The position numbers and the translations under genes were made by a program. Shown piece by piece: positions 10,607 through 18,950 of a stretch of DNA of 64,000 nucleotides. How positions within the stretch are numbered: the first letter of the stretch is position 1; every line of letters begins with the position of its first letter. Source of the DNA: Bradyrhizobium commune (GTDB taxonomy: Bacteria; Pseudomonadota; Alphaproteobacteria; Rhizobiales; Xanthobacteraceae); contig NZ_CP061379.1 in the NCBI RefSeq assembly GCF_015624505.1, positions 558,001 through 622,000 of the forward strand, written 5' to 3'. The notes beneath the pieces are model-generated. The model saw nothing but the letters and a program-made list of their open reading frames with translations. It had not been told where the DNA came from and searched no databases.

Positions 10607-10631
10607 GGAACCATATTGATGAACATCAGTT
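10607..10631 (+). promoter_or_regulatory. Possible EcfG-type promoter for otsA
   Basis: GGAAC (10607-10611), a 16-base spacer, then AGTT (10628-10631), one base off the EcfG consensus CGTT. It lies 33 bases before the GTG start of otsA in a 239-bp spacer after otsB. A perfect inverted repeat gtttcaa-ttcg-ttgaaac (10581-10598) lies just upstream and could be an operator. Confidence 0.5.
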
Positions 10632-10664
10632 AAACAGGGTGGAATGAACAGGAGGGGACGACCT

Positions 10665-12137
10665 GTGAATTTAGTCGTCGTTTCAAATCGTGTTGCGCGT
10701 GGCAAACCCAACGAGCCCATGACGGGTGGCCTCGCGGCGGCCTTGCTTCCCGTGGTGGAACACTCCGGCGCGATCTGGGTGGGGTCCTCCGGCCGCGTGC
10801 GCGATGGCCATCAGAACCATCAGAAAGAGCCTTTTGCCGAAATCGAGGCGCTTGGCGCCGGTGCGATTGCGACGCTGGATCTGCCGGCGGCGCATTATGG
10901 CGGTTACTACGAAGGCTTTGCCAATTCGGCGCTGTGGCCGGCATTGCATTCGCGCAGCGATCTGATCCGCGTGTCGCGCGACGACTATGTCAGCTATCGC
11001 GAGGTCAACGCCTTCATGGCGCGCGCCCTGCTGCGCTTCCGAAAGGATCGGACCGCGTTCTGGGTGCAGGACTATCACTTCCTCGCCCTCGGCGCGGAGT
11101 TGCGCGATCTCGGCGTCGACGACCCGATCGGCTTCTTCCTGCACACGCCATGGCCGGTGGTCTCGGTGATGCTGGGCGTGCCCAATCACCGCGAGCTGAT
11201 CACGGCGATGCTGGCCTTTGATCTTCTCGGTTTCCAGACCGAGGAGGATCGCCAGAATTTCCTCGGCTACGCCGGCGGCGAGCTTGGCCTCACCATCGAG
11301 GACGGTACTGTCATCTCGCAGCATGGCCGCACGCGATGTGAGGTGTTTCCGATTGGCATCGATGCCGAAAGGTTCGCGCAATATGCCGCGAAATCGGTCT
11401 CGCATCCCGACGTGTCGCGGCTGCGCCGCAGCCTCAACGGCGAGCGGCTTGCGATCGGCGTCGACCGGCTCGATTACTCCAAGGGCCTCGTCAATCGCAT
11501 CAGTGCGTTCGACCGGCTCTGGACCGAGCAGCCGCAGTTTTCGCGCAGCATCTCGCTGCTTCAGATCGCCAACCCCTCGCGCGGCGCCATTGAGGCCTAT
11601 GGCAACCTCCAGAACGAGGTCGCGCGCCTCGTCACCGACGTCAACGGCCGCCATGGCGAGGTCGACTGGACGCCGATCCGCTATCTCAACAAGGGCTTTA
11701 GCCAGGCGGTGCTCGCGGGCCTCTACCGCACGGCGCAGGTCGGCGTGGTGACGCCGCTGCATGACGGCATGAATCTCGTCGCCAAGGAATATGTCGCCGC
11801 CCAAAACCCGGCTGATCCCGGCGTGCTGGTGCTGTCGAAATTTGCAGGCGCCGCCAACGAGCTGGATACGGCGCTGCTCGTCAATCCGCACGACATCGAC
11901 GGCATGGCGCGCGCGATTGCGATCGCAGCCGCAATGCCGCTTGTCGAGCGCAGGATGCGCTGGGAGGCGATGATGACCAAGCTGCGTGGCCACACCATCC
12001 AGCAATGGTCGGCCGATTTCGTCGCGGAGCTGGAAAAGTGCCGGGTCGAGAAGGTGGCGGCCGCGCCGCTCGCAGCCCAGCCGCCGCAAGCCTTGCGCTG
12101 GCTGAAGTCGGCGATCTCAGGCGTGCGGCTGATCTGA
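10665..12137 (+). CDS. otsA: Alpha,alpha-trehalose-phosphate synthase (UDP-forming)
   Basis: A 490-residue GT20 glycosyltransferase that joins UDP-glucose and glucose 6-phosphate to trehalose 6-phosphate. Family marks are VVVSNRVARGK at the N-terminus, HTPWPV, the sugar-phosphate region GVDRLDYSKGL, and DGMNLVAKEYVA near the nucleotide site. The GTG at 10665 was chosen because aggagggga sits 6 bases upstream and the protein then starts at the conserved first strand. An ATG 7 codons earlier overlaps that ribosome site. With otsB it makes trehalose as a stress protectant. Confidence 0.95.
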   Translation: MNLVVVSNRVARGKPNEPMTGGLAAALLPVVEHSGAIWVGSSGRVRDGHQNHQKEPFAEIEALGAGAIATLDLPAAHYGGYYEGFANSALWPALHSRSDLIRVSRDDYVSYREVNAFMARALLRFRKDRTAFWVQDYHFLALGAELRDLGVDDPIGFFLHTPWPVVSVMLGVPNHRELITAMLAFDLLGFQTEEDRQNFLGYAGGELGLTIEDGTVISQHGRTRCEVFPIGIDAERFAQYAAKSVSHPDVSRLRRSLNGERLAIGVDRLDYSKGLVNRISAFDRLWTEQPQFSRSISLLQIANPSRGAIEAYGNLQNEVARLVTDVNGRHGEVDWTPIRYLNKGFSQAVLAGLYRTAQVGVVTPLHDGMNLVAKEYVAAQNPADPGVLVLSKFAGAANELDTALLVNPHDIDGMARAIAIAAAMPLVERRMRWEAMMTKLRGHTIQQWSADFVAELEKCRVEKVAAAPLAAQPPQALRWLKSAISGVRLI

Positions 12138-12145
12138 GATCCGGT

Positions 12146-12229
12146 GTCATGGCCGGGCTTGTCCCGGCCATCTACGTCTTACGCTTCTGCCCGATGAACA
12201 TGGATGCCCGGGACAAGCCCGGGCATGAC
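12146..12229. repeat. REP-like double palindrome downstream of otsA
   Basis: Two 26-base arms (12146-12171 and 12204-12229) are inverted repeats with few mismatches. Each arm is itself a gtcatggccgggcttgtccc-type palindrome. It fills the space between otsA and the convergent secreted-protein gene. It is probably a dispersed intergenic element that may also attenuate transcription. Confidence 0.7.
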
Positions 12230-12258
12230 GGTGTACGGCGCGAGCGCGGCCAGCAGCT

Positions 12259-12600
12259 TCAATAGCAATACGACACGCTATCGAGTATCGCGCATTGCCG
12301 CTTGTTCGGCGCGTTGGGATCATCCATCGGCACCATGCCCTTGCCCTGGCCGACGAACACGCCGGGGCCGACATGCACCGAGCTCTTGTTGCCGATGATC
12401 ACGCTCTGATGCGGCGTTGAGCTCGAGCGCGTGCCATCCGGCCAGAGGATGGAATCGCCCGACAGCACCCCGCGCCGGCCGTCGTCGCAGCTCACATCGA
12501 CCCCCTGACGGGTGCAGGCTTGCGCCTTGGCAGGTCCGGCGAGGGCGGCGCCAAGGGCCGAAATCAGGCTCAGCGCGATGATGGTTTTACGGATGGTCAT
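12259..12600 (-). CDS. Small secreted hypothetical protein
   Basis: A 113-residue protein with a clear Sec signal peptide (MTIRKTIIALSLISALGAAL, cleavage near AKA-QA at about 26). The mature part is about 87 residues with four cysteines (CTRQ, SCDD, QCAIL, a terminal SYCY) that could form disulfides. It probably acts in the periplasm. No domain is recognised. It is monocistronic and convergent with otsA. The mature region looks like a compact beta-rich fold with Gly and Pro turns; that is impression only. Confidence 0.7.
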   Translation of the reverse strand: MTIRKTIIALSLISALGAALAGPAKAQACTRQGVDVSCDDGRRGVLSGDSILWPDGTRSSSTPHQSVIIGNKSSVHVGPGVFVGQGKGMVPMDDPNAPNKRQCAILDSVSYCY

Positions 12601-12797
12601 GGCGTCCCCGGGGATGGTTGGCGGTCTTGAGTGAATCGTCGCGCCAAACCGGCTGCGGGTTCAGCCGGAAGCGGGTTCCCAAGGCGCGCCGCGCCGTTGA
12701 ATATTCATTTGAAAATACAATAACTTACGGAAAATTCAGCCGATTTCCCCGCGATCCCTTGCAAAATCACCGGCGCCCCTTCAAGAGAGGGCGCTCC

Positions 12798-12887
12798 GGA
12801 GAGATGGCCGAGTGGCTTAAGGCGCACGCTTGGAAAGCGTGTGTGCGGGAAACCGTACCGTGGGTTCGAATCCCACTCTCTCCGCCA
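12798..12887 (+). tRNA. tRNA-Ser (anticodon GGA)
   Basis: A 90-nt class II tRNA. Acceptor GGAGAGA pairs with TCTCTCC, discriminator is G and CCA is encoded. The anticodon loop CTTGGAAAG gives anticodon GGA, there is a long variable arm as expected for serine, and the T-loop is GTTCGAATC. Confidence 0.97.
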
Positions 12888-13170
12888 TATCACTCAGAAA
12901 TTGAAGGTACCGCGTACGGATCCATTGGGTACAGGTCGACCACGCTTGCGTCGTAGATTTGGATATTGGTGCGAGCAGATCGGACAATCCGCGCGATCAG
13001 AGTGGTCGCCATTTTGGAAGCGAACTGGCAGAACTCGAGCTTGCGACCGCGGGTCGATTTAGAAGACAGAAATGGAAAGCGTTGGCGCGCCGGTCGTCCG
13101 GCGATTGATCGTTGAAGAACAACAAACTCGCTGAAGCTCGGACCGCATGGTGCCCATAACACGAGCCAGG
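12888..13170. other. Intergenic stretch 3' of tRNA-Ser, possible relic
   Basis: 283 bases without a convincing gene. On the minus strand a 40-residue reading (12890-13012, beginning MATTLIARIVRSART) looks coding-like but matches nothing I recognise. The frame continues upstream without a clear start. The 3' flank of a tRNA is a common integration site, so a relic of an integrated element is possible. No attachment repeat of the tRNA end was found here. Confidence 0.3.
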
Positions 13171-13554
13171 TCACCTTGCGGCTAGCACCTCCACTTCAAC
13201 CTTGAACTCCGGACGCGTGAAGCCATTGACGATCATCAGGGTCGAGGCCGGCGCCGGCATCGCCACATAACGGTCGCGCACGGCCATATAGGGCGCCATG
13301 CATGCGCGCTCCGTGACATAAGCGTTGATGCGGACCAGATCGCGAAAACCCATGCCGGCCTCCGTCAGACACGCGCCGATCGCCTCGAAGCAGAGCACCG
13401 ACTGTTCTTCAGCGCTCTCCGGGATGCGGTCATCCGCCGAAATGCCGAGTTGGCCCGAGCAGAAAAGCAGCCGCGCGCCGGCCTGGACTTCGACCGCGTG
13501 GCTGTACTTGGCGAAAGGTTTGCGGATTGCCGCGGGTATGAAGTGGCTCAGCAC
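13171..13554 (-). CDS. RidA family enamine/imine deaminase
   Basis: A 127-residue protein of the RidA/YjgF/UK114 family with the family pattern LLFCSGQLGIS and a C-terminal VEVEVLAAR. The usual family arginine near the end is not obvious, so deaminase activity is unproven. The GTG start at 13554 lies 5 bases after the ABC ATPase stop, making it the last gene of the minus-strand operon. RidA paralogues in catabolic operons usually hydrolyse reactive enamines or imines produced by oxidases. This supports a nitrogenous substrate for the cluster. Confidence 0.82.
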   Translation of the reverse strand: MLSHFIPAAIRKPFAKYSHAVEVQAGARLLFCSGQLGISADDRIPESAEEQSVLCFEAIGACLTEAGMGFRDLVRINAYVTERACMAPYMAVRDRYVAMPAPASTLMIVNGFTRPEFKVEVEVLAAR

Positions 13555-13559
13555 CGCTC

Positions 13560-14405
13560 TTACTCCGACTCGACGTGGCTCTGCGCAATGGCCTCGCGCA
13601 GCGCCTCTGAAGCGCGTCGGCAGTAGTCGTTGTAGACCGGCGAGACGCGGAAGTCTTCGCTGCGCGGGTAAGGCGCCGATATCGCGATCTCGGTGCTCAC
13701 GCGACCGGGGTGTGCGCTCATCACCACGATGCGCGACGACAGGTAAACCGACTCGTAGACGCTGTGGGTGACGAAGATCACCGTTAGGCTCTTCTTCGCA
13801 AACAGCTCCAGAAGATCCTTGTTGAGCTTCGTGCGTGTGATCTCGTCGAGGGCGGCGAAGGGTTCGTCCATCAGCAAAATGCGCGGGTTGGTCACCATGG
13901 CGCGAGCCACCGAGACACGCATGCGCATGCCGCCCGAGAGCTCGCGCGGATAGGCATCGGCGAAGCGCGTGAGGCCGACCTGCGCCAGCACTTCCATGAT
14001 ACGCTCGCGCACATCGCGGCGGCGCGCGCCGCCGAGCATCAGCGGCAGATAGACATTGTCGAACACCGTCCGCCAGGGCAGCAGCGTCGGCTCCTGGAAC
14101 ACGAAACCGAGCGATCGGTCGGGCTCGCCGAGCGCATCGTAGCTCGAGGCCGGCCAGTCGATGGTGCCGGTGGTGGGCGTACTGAGGCCTGCGATCATTT
14201 TCAGAAGGGTGGATTTTCCGCAGCCCGACGGCCCGAGCAAGGTCAGGAACTCGCCGGGCCGGACGGTAAGGTCGACTCCCTCCAGCGCCAATGTCATGTT
14301 GGTGAACGTCTTGGAGACGCCCGCAAGCCGCAGCAATGCGCGCGACGGCGCCGGCGCTTCGACCGGCTCGGGGGGCTTCGCCTCGAACGTGGGCAAGACA
14401 TTCAT
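13560..14405 (-). CDS. ABC transporter ATPase (nitrate/sulfonate/pyrimidine type)
   Basis: A 281-residue ATPase with Walker A GPSGCGKST (58-66), signature LSGGMRMRVSVARA and Walker B ILLMDEPFAALDE. It resembles SsuB/TauB/ThiZ-type importers that pair with NMT1/THI5-like binding proteins. Its first four bases overlap the end of the FAD oxidoreductase gene (ATGA), so translation is coupled. Its partner permease and binding protein lie further upstream in the same operon, separated by the two oxidative enzymes. That unusual interleaving ties uptake and catabolism together. Confidence 0.9.
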   Translation of the reverse strand: MNVLPTFEAKPPEPVEAPAPSRALLRLAGVSKTFTNMTLALEGVDLTVRPGEFLTLLGPSGCGKSTLLKMIAGLSTPTTGTIDWPASSYDALGEPDRSLGFVFQEPTLLPWRTVFDNVYLPLMLGGARRRDVRERIMEVLAQVGLTRFADAYPRELSGGMRMRVSVARAMVTNPRILLMDEPFAALDEITRTKLNKDLLELFAKKSLTVIFVTHSVYESVYLSSRIVVMSAHPGRVSTEIAISAPYPRSEDFRVSPVYNDYCRRASEALREAIAQSHVESE

Positions 14406-15802
14406 TGCAGCGCCCCCGGCGAGCGCGGAACGAAGCTGCGCATCTTCCCCGGATTGAGCAAGCCGAGCGGATCCACCTCATGCTTGAAGGCGAGCTGGTC
14501 GGCGTCGACGCGCTTGTAGCGGCTGCCGTCCTCCAGCGTGAGCACATGCGGATTTGCGATCATGATCCCGCGCGCCTCATAGGCCGCCATGATCTCGTAG
14601 AGGCGCTCCGGCGTCGAAAAGCGGATCACGGGGATTCCACTCGCGGTCATCAGGCCGTTGATGCGGATGAACTCGAGGTGCTGCATCACTTCGCCCTCGA
14701 ACCGGGCGCCGATCTCGGCGGCCGATTCGACGACGCGATCGTGCGGGTAGAGCACCTGCAAATAGGTGATGTTGCGATCGACCTTGAACGTCTGCAGCGT
14801 ACAGTGATTCCAGGTATGCTCGTAGAGCGGCACTTTGGTGAGCACGTCCTCGCTCGGCGCCTTGTACGTCAAGGTGCCGCCGAAGGCTTCGAGCAAAGTC
14901 TCGAAGCTCTCGATCGACATTGATCCGATCATGCCGAGCAGCACTGCCTTGCCGTCCGGGCAATATTGGCGAAGGCCGGCGAAGTTCTGCGGCAGCGGCC
15001 ACTCGATCGGCGCCAGCAGCTTCTTGACGACACCGTCGGCCATTGCGATGGCACGACCGAAGCGAATCGACTCCGCGAAATCGTCAAACGCAACGATGAC
15101 GTCGATCCAGGGTAGCGCTGGCGCCAGCGGCATTTCCAGCGCCGTGATGATGCCGGTCGTGCCATAGGCACGACTGATCTTCTGCGCCGCGTCGCCGCGA
15201 AGTTCGATCACGCGCGGTCTCTCCTCCACGGTGACGATGCGCGCGGCGAGGATGTTGCCGGGCTCGCGCATTCCGCCAAAGGTGACGCTGCCGATGCCGC
15301 CGGATCCTCCCGCGACAAAACCGCCGATCTGCGCCATGCGCTTGGTGGACGGATGCATGCGCAGCTCCCAGCCGAGCGGCCGGGTCTGCGCGTCGATGTC
15401 GAACAGCTTGGCGCCGGCCTGGACGCGGACGATGCCCGGCTGCTGCCATTCGATGCGGTTCATGGCGGCCATGTCGAGCAGGACGCCGCCTTCGAGCGGC
15501 ACGCATTGGCCGTAGTTTCCGGTCGCACCGCCCCGCACGGTGAGCGGGACGCGATGGCGGTAGCAGGCGGCGGCGACACGGATCACGTCGGCCTCGTCGC
15601 GCGGCGTGACGATGACGTCGGCAACCTTGTCCTTCAGCCGGGTGGCGAGGATCGGCGAGTACCAGTAGTAGTCGCGCGACTTCCGCCGCAGATCGGCCGG
15701 ATCGAGACTCGTCGCGATATCGCCGATGTCCGCAAGCAGGGCCTCGATCGGGTAGCGCGAGGAGGGACGAATATCTGGAGCGGAAAGGGTGGCGTCGGAC
15801 AT
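14402..15802 (-). CDS. FAD-binding (FAD_binding_4/GlcD-like) oxidoreductase
   Basis: A 466-residue flavoprotein of the PCMH/FAD-linked oxidase family. The FAD-binding region carries PLTVRGGATGNYGQ and VPLEGGVLLDM and later GGFVAGGSGGIGS. The C-terminus ends in a NPGKM motif typical of GlcD/D-lactate-dehydrogenase-like enzymes. It oxidises a hydroxy- or amino-type substrate that I cannot identify. It lies between the Rieske oxygenase (24-bp gap) and the ATPase (4-bp overlap). Its electron acceptor could be oxygen or the quinone pool. Confidence 0.83.
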   Translation of the reverse strand: MSDATLSAPDIRPSSRYPIEALLADIGDIATSLDPADLRRKSRDYYWYSPILATRLKDKVADVIVTPRDEADVIRVAAACYRHRVPLTVRGGATGNYGQCVPLEGGVLLDMAAMNRIEWQQPGIVRVQAGAKLFDIDAQTRPLGWELRMHPSTKRMAQIGGFVAGGSGGIGSVTFGGMREPGNILAARIVTVEERPRVIELRGDAAQKISRAYGTTGIITALEMPLAPALPWIDVIVAFDDFAESIRFGRAIAMADGVVKKLLAPIEWPLPQNFAGLRQYCPDGKAVLLGMIGSMSIESFETLLEAFGGTLTYKAPSEDVLTKVPLYEHTWNHCTLQTFKVDRNITYLQVLYPHDRVVESAAEIGARFEGEVMQHLEFIRINGLMTASGIPVIRFSTPERLYEIMAAYEARGIMIANPHVLTLEDGSRYKRVDADQLAFKHEVDPLGLLNPGKMRSFVPRSPGALQ

Positions 15803-15826
15803 GAGCGGTGGCCCGTGATCTCTGGT

Positions 15827-16846
15827 TTAAGCGGCGCGATAGACCTCCGCCTCGCCGTGGTCTTCGAGGAGCTTCATCAGCCGCTTGCGCATGATCATGC
15901 CGGGGCGGTCCGATACCATGTTTGCTTCGGTGCGTCGAGCGACGTCGACGGGTGTGTCGTAGTCGGTGGACTCGATGATGTCCTTGTCCTCGCGTGTGAT
16001 CTTGTAGTCCCAGTCGTTCAGGAGCTGCGCCGGGCAGTCCTCTTCCGTGTCGTTGCGGTAAAGCCACTGCACCAGCTGGATGTGGCTGTCGTCGATCGGC
16101 GTTGCGCAGTTGAAGATGATGTGGCGAAGACCCGACGGATATTCGATATCGAGCCGGCGGCAGAACGGCATGTACCATTTGTTGCGCATGTGACGCGTGG
16201 TGGTGGCGGCGTCGGTGCCGGAAATGCGATGCTGGATCGGCGGATTGACGACGGTGATCAGCGTCTCGGCCTCGAAGCCATAGTCGGTTTCCGTGATCTC
16301 GTACTTGTCCGGGAGCGGCTGGTCTGCCTGGCCGAACGTACCCTGGTGCACAAAGGCGAAGTGGGCGTTGTCGAAGGAGTTCTCCATCATCCGCAAGGCG
16401 GAGGTGTTCCACACTTCGTAGAACTGCGGCACGTAGCGGAAGGACGGGTCGCTGTCTTCGGGCACGTCGAAGATCGGTGCCAGCGGCTCATCGAGCGCCA
16501 CCCAGGCATAGCCATAGCGCGCCCGGCAGTAATAGGCGGGCGTCGACAGGTTCGGCACTTCCTGCTGCACCGGAAATTGCGGGACGTGCACGAGCTTGCC
16601 GGCGGCGTCGTAAGTCCAGCCGTGATAGCCGCACACGATCTGCCCATCCTTGCACCAGCCTCGCGAGAGCTTGGCGGTGCGATGGCAGCAGCGGTCCCTG
16701 AGCGCGGCCGGGCTGCCATCGGGGCCCAGGAACAACACGATGTCTTCATCGAGCAGACGGTACGGCTTCGGCCCATCCGCGAGATCGGAGAGCGGCATCA
16801 CCGCATACCAGAAACGGCGCAGAACCTTCTGCTTGGTGGTCAGCAT
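15827..16846 (-). CDS. Rieske non-heme iron oxygenase, alpha subunit
   Basis: A 339-residue ring-hydroxylating or demethylating oxygenase of the vanillate-demethylase/phenylpropionate group. The Rieske [2Fe-2S] ligands are C53-C54-H55 (C-x-H) and C72-G-Y-H75. The mononuclear iron ligands lie in the ENSFDNAHFAFVH stretch (D159, H162, H167 are candidates). No reductase or ferredoxin gene is in the cluster, so electrons must come from elsewhere, perhaps the divergent flavodoxin-fold reductase. It lies between permease and FAD oxidoreductase. Confidence 0.88.
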   Translation of the reverse strand: MLTTKQKVLRRFWYAVMPLSDLADGPKPYRLLDEDIVLFLGPDGSPAALRDRCCHRTAKLSRGWCKDGQIVCGYHGWTYDAAGKLVHVPQFPVQQEVPNLSTPAYYCRARYGYAWVALDEPLAPIFDVPEDSDPSFRYVPQFYEVWNTSALRMMENSFDNAHFAFVHQGTFGQADQPLPDKYEITETDYGFEAETLITVVNPPIQHRISGTDAATTTRHMRNKWYMPFCRRLDIEYPSGLRHIIFNCATPIDDSHIQLVQWLYRNDTEEDCPAQLLNDWDYKITREDKDIIESTDYDTPVDVARRTEANMVSDRPGMIMRKRLMKLLEDHGEAEVYRAA

Positions 16847-16892
16847 GCGAACCTCGTCAGGACATATCGTATTGCGGGCAACTCGTGGGACA

Positions 16893-17702
16893 TCAAGATT
16901 CTTGTTCGACCTCGCTGTCGTGCCAGCGGCCGAGCGCCAGCCTCGACAGGGCGGCCATGGCCAGAAACAGGGCGATGCCGGTGGCGGTGATCAGGAACAG
17001 CGCGGCGAACATGCGGGGGATATCGAGCTGGAAGCCGGACTGCAGGATCTCGTAGGCGAGGCCCGCGCTGCGGCCGCCCGTGCCGGCCACGAATTCGGCC
17101 ACTACCGCGCCGATCAGCGCGAGGCCGCTGGCGATACGCAGGCCGGCGAAGAAGAACGGCAGGGCGCTCGGGATGCGCAGATAGATGAGGCTCTGCAGGC
17201 GCGTGGCACGGTTGATGGCGAAGAGGTTCTGGTGACCGCTCTCGATGCTGCGAAGGCCGATGGTCGTGTTGGCGATGATCGGGAAGACGGCGATGATGGT
17301 GGCGCAGATGATCAGCGCGACCTGCGTGTTCTTGACCAGGATGATGATCAGCGGGGCGATGGCCACGATCGGTGTCACCTGCATGATGACGGCGTACGGG
17401 AAGAAGCTGCGCTCGATCAGCCTGTTCTGCACGAACAGGAAGGCGAGTGCCGAGCCGATCGCGGTCGCAAGACCGAGCGCGATCAGCGCCACTTTCAAGG
17501 TGCTCCAAAGCGCGCGCATCAGCCCCGGCGTGTCGTTGACGATCGCCTGTGCGATCGCGCTTGGCGCCGGAAACAGGTAGGCGGGAATGACAAAGATGCG
17601 GCAGGCGGCCTCCCAGGCCGCGACGATGATCACGCCCACCACCAGGGGCGGCAGCACTTCGGTAAGAGCGGAACTGGCCTTGGGTCGTCGCATGGCCGGC
17701 AC
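16893..17702 (-). CDS. ABC transporter permease (SsuC/TauC type)
   Basis: A 269-residue inner-membrane permease with about six helices and a BPD_transp_1 layout. The cytoplasmic coupling loop reads ATRLQSLIYLRIPSALPFFF. It belongs with the ATPase at 13560 and the binding protein upstream, giving one importer. Position second in the operon, 49 bases after the binding-protein gene, is typical for this transporter class. Confidence 0.88.
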   Translation of the reverse strand: MPAMRRPKASSALTEVLPPLVVGVIIVAAWEAACRIFVIPAYLFPAPSAIAQAIVNDTPGLMRALWSTLKVALIALGLATAIGSALAFLFVQNRLIERSFFPYAVIMQVTPIVAIAPLIIILVKNTQVALIICATIIAVFPIIANTTIGLRSIESGHQNLFAINRATRLQSLIYLRIPSALPFFFAGLRIASGLALIGAVVAEFVAGTGGRSAGLAYEILQSGFQLDIPRMFAALFLITATGIALFLAMAALSRLALGRWHDSEVEQES

Positions 17703-17751
17703 TCGTCTGTCGCATTCGGGTGGGCGTAACGGGCGTGCGCCGCGCTGCGTG

Positions 17752-18759
17752 TCAGTTCATCGGAATCTTCATGCCATCGATGAACTGCGTTGTGAACGCC
17801 TTCTTGTAGTCGACGCTCTTGTCGAGCAGGCCGCCAGCGACCATGAAGTCATAGGTTGCCTTCCAGCGTGCGTCGGTCATCACGCCGATGCCCATGGCCT
17901 GCGCGTCGCCGCCATCGACGACCTTCAATTCCTTCATGCGTTTGATGCCGAAGGCGATCTGATCGTCGGTCATCTTCGGGTTGTCCGCCTTGATCAATGC
18001 GTTGGCAGCGGCGGGGTCGTCGGTGAGATAGCTCTTCCAGCCTTCCATCGACGCGCGCACGAAACGCTTCAGCACATCGGACTTCTCCGCGACCAGCTTG
18101 GTCGTGGTCACCATCGTCGTGCCGTAGGGCGGATAGCCGTCGTCGGCGAACAGGAAGAAGTTGACCGGGACGCCCTTCTGGATCGCTTGGAACGGCTCGG
18201 ACGAAGGGTACGCCTGCTGGGCAACGTTCGCATCGGCAAAGAATGGCTGAAGGTTGAACGTGTAGGCCTTGGCCTGGGTCTCGGCAAAGCCATATTTGGC
18301 TTTCAGCCACGGCCAAAAGGTGGTGTGGCTCGAGCTGGCGATCAGGATGTCTTTGCCGTTGAGGCCCGCGAGGCTCTTGACGTCGTCATGCGTCATCATG
18401 CCCTGCAAATCCTTCTGGAACGATGCGCCGATGGTGACCACGGGCAGGCCTTTTGCCACCGATTGCAGCACCTGGATGTCGTAGCCCATGATCACATCGG
18501 CTTCGCCGCCGAGCAAAAGCTGCATGCCGTTCACCTGCGGCCCGCCCATCTTGATGGTGACGTCGAGGCCGACCTTGTCGTACAGGCCCGTCGCCTTGGC
18601 CTGATAGAAGCCGCCATGCTCGGCCTGTGCGAACCAGCTCGACAGCAGCGTGATCTTGTCCGCGGCAGCCGCAAAGGATGGGGCGAGGGCGGTGCCAAGG
18701 AGCATGGCGCCAGCGAAGCCAAGTCGGGAAATCCGTGCGAGCGTGGTCATTTGGGACAT
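17752..18759 (-). CDS. NMT1/THI5-like ABC substrate-binding protein
   Basis: A 335-residue periplasmic binding protein with a Sec signal peptide (cleavage near SFAAAADK). The mature start KITLLSSWFAQAEHGGFYQA is the pattern of NMT1/THI5-like proteins, which bind pyrimidines, riboflavin-like molecules, sulfonates or aromatic acids. ATG 18759 was chosen; a second ATG at 18750 is equally possible, and the frame is open further upstream without signal-peptide character. First gene of the operon, divergent from the LysR gene. Confidence 0.88.
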   Translation of the reverse strand: MSQMTTLARISRLGFAGAMLLGTALAPSFAAAADKITLLSSWFAQAEHGGFYQAKATGLYDKVGLDVTIKMGGPQVNGMQLLLGGEADVIMGYDIQVLQSVAKGLPVVTIGASFQKDLQGMMTHDDVKSLAGLNGKDILIASSSHTTFWPWLKAKYGFAETQAKAYTFNLQPFFADANVAQQAYPSSEPFQAIQKGVPVNFFLFADDGYPPYGTTMVTTTKLVAEKSDVLKRFVRASMEGWKSYLTDDPAAANALIKADNPKMTDDQIAFGIKRMKELKVVDGGDAQAMGIGVMTDARWKATYDFMVAGGLLDKSVDYKKAFTTQFIDGMKIPMN

Positions 18760-18835
18760 CCGTTGGGTGTGATCCGGCTTGTCAAGGATGTCAGCAAATG
18801 CGAATGATGAGAAAGCATCAATTTTAGTGCGTTGT

Positions 18836-18852
18836 GATGCCTTCACGGCATC
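18836..18852. promoter_or_regulatory. Candidate LysR operator in divergent spacer
   Basis: GATGCC-N5-GGCATC (18836-18841 and 18847-18852) is a perfect inverted repeat. It contains the T-N11-A arrangement of LysR-type boxes and lies in the 191-bp region between the ABC operon and the LysR gene. It is the best palindrome visible there; binding is untested. Confidence 0.45.
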
Positions 18853-18950
18853 GGTGATGAGTTCTTGGGCGATCAGCTTCGGCACTAAGCAACGGCCCGC
18901 CATCACGAACTCAGCGCACGAAGACTCGCGTGACCGGAGGCTCATCGCCC

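Noticed and set aside
15353..16990. 545-codon plus-strand open frame
   Set aside because: Shadow of the FAD oxidoreductase and Rieske genes, which have intact motifs on the minus strand.
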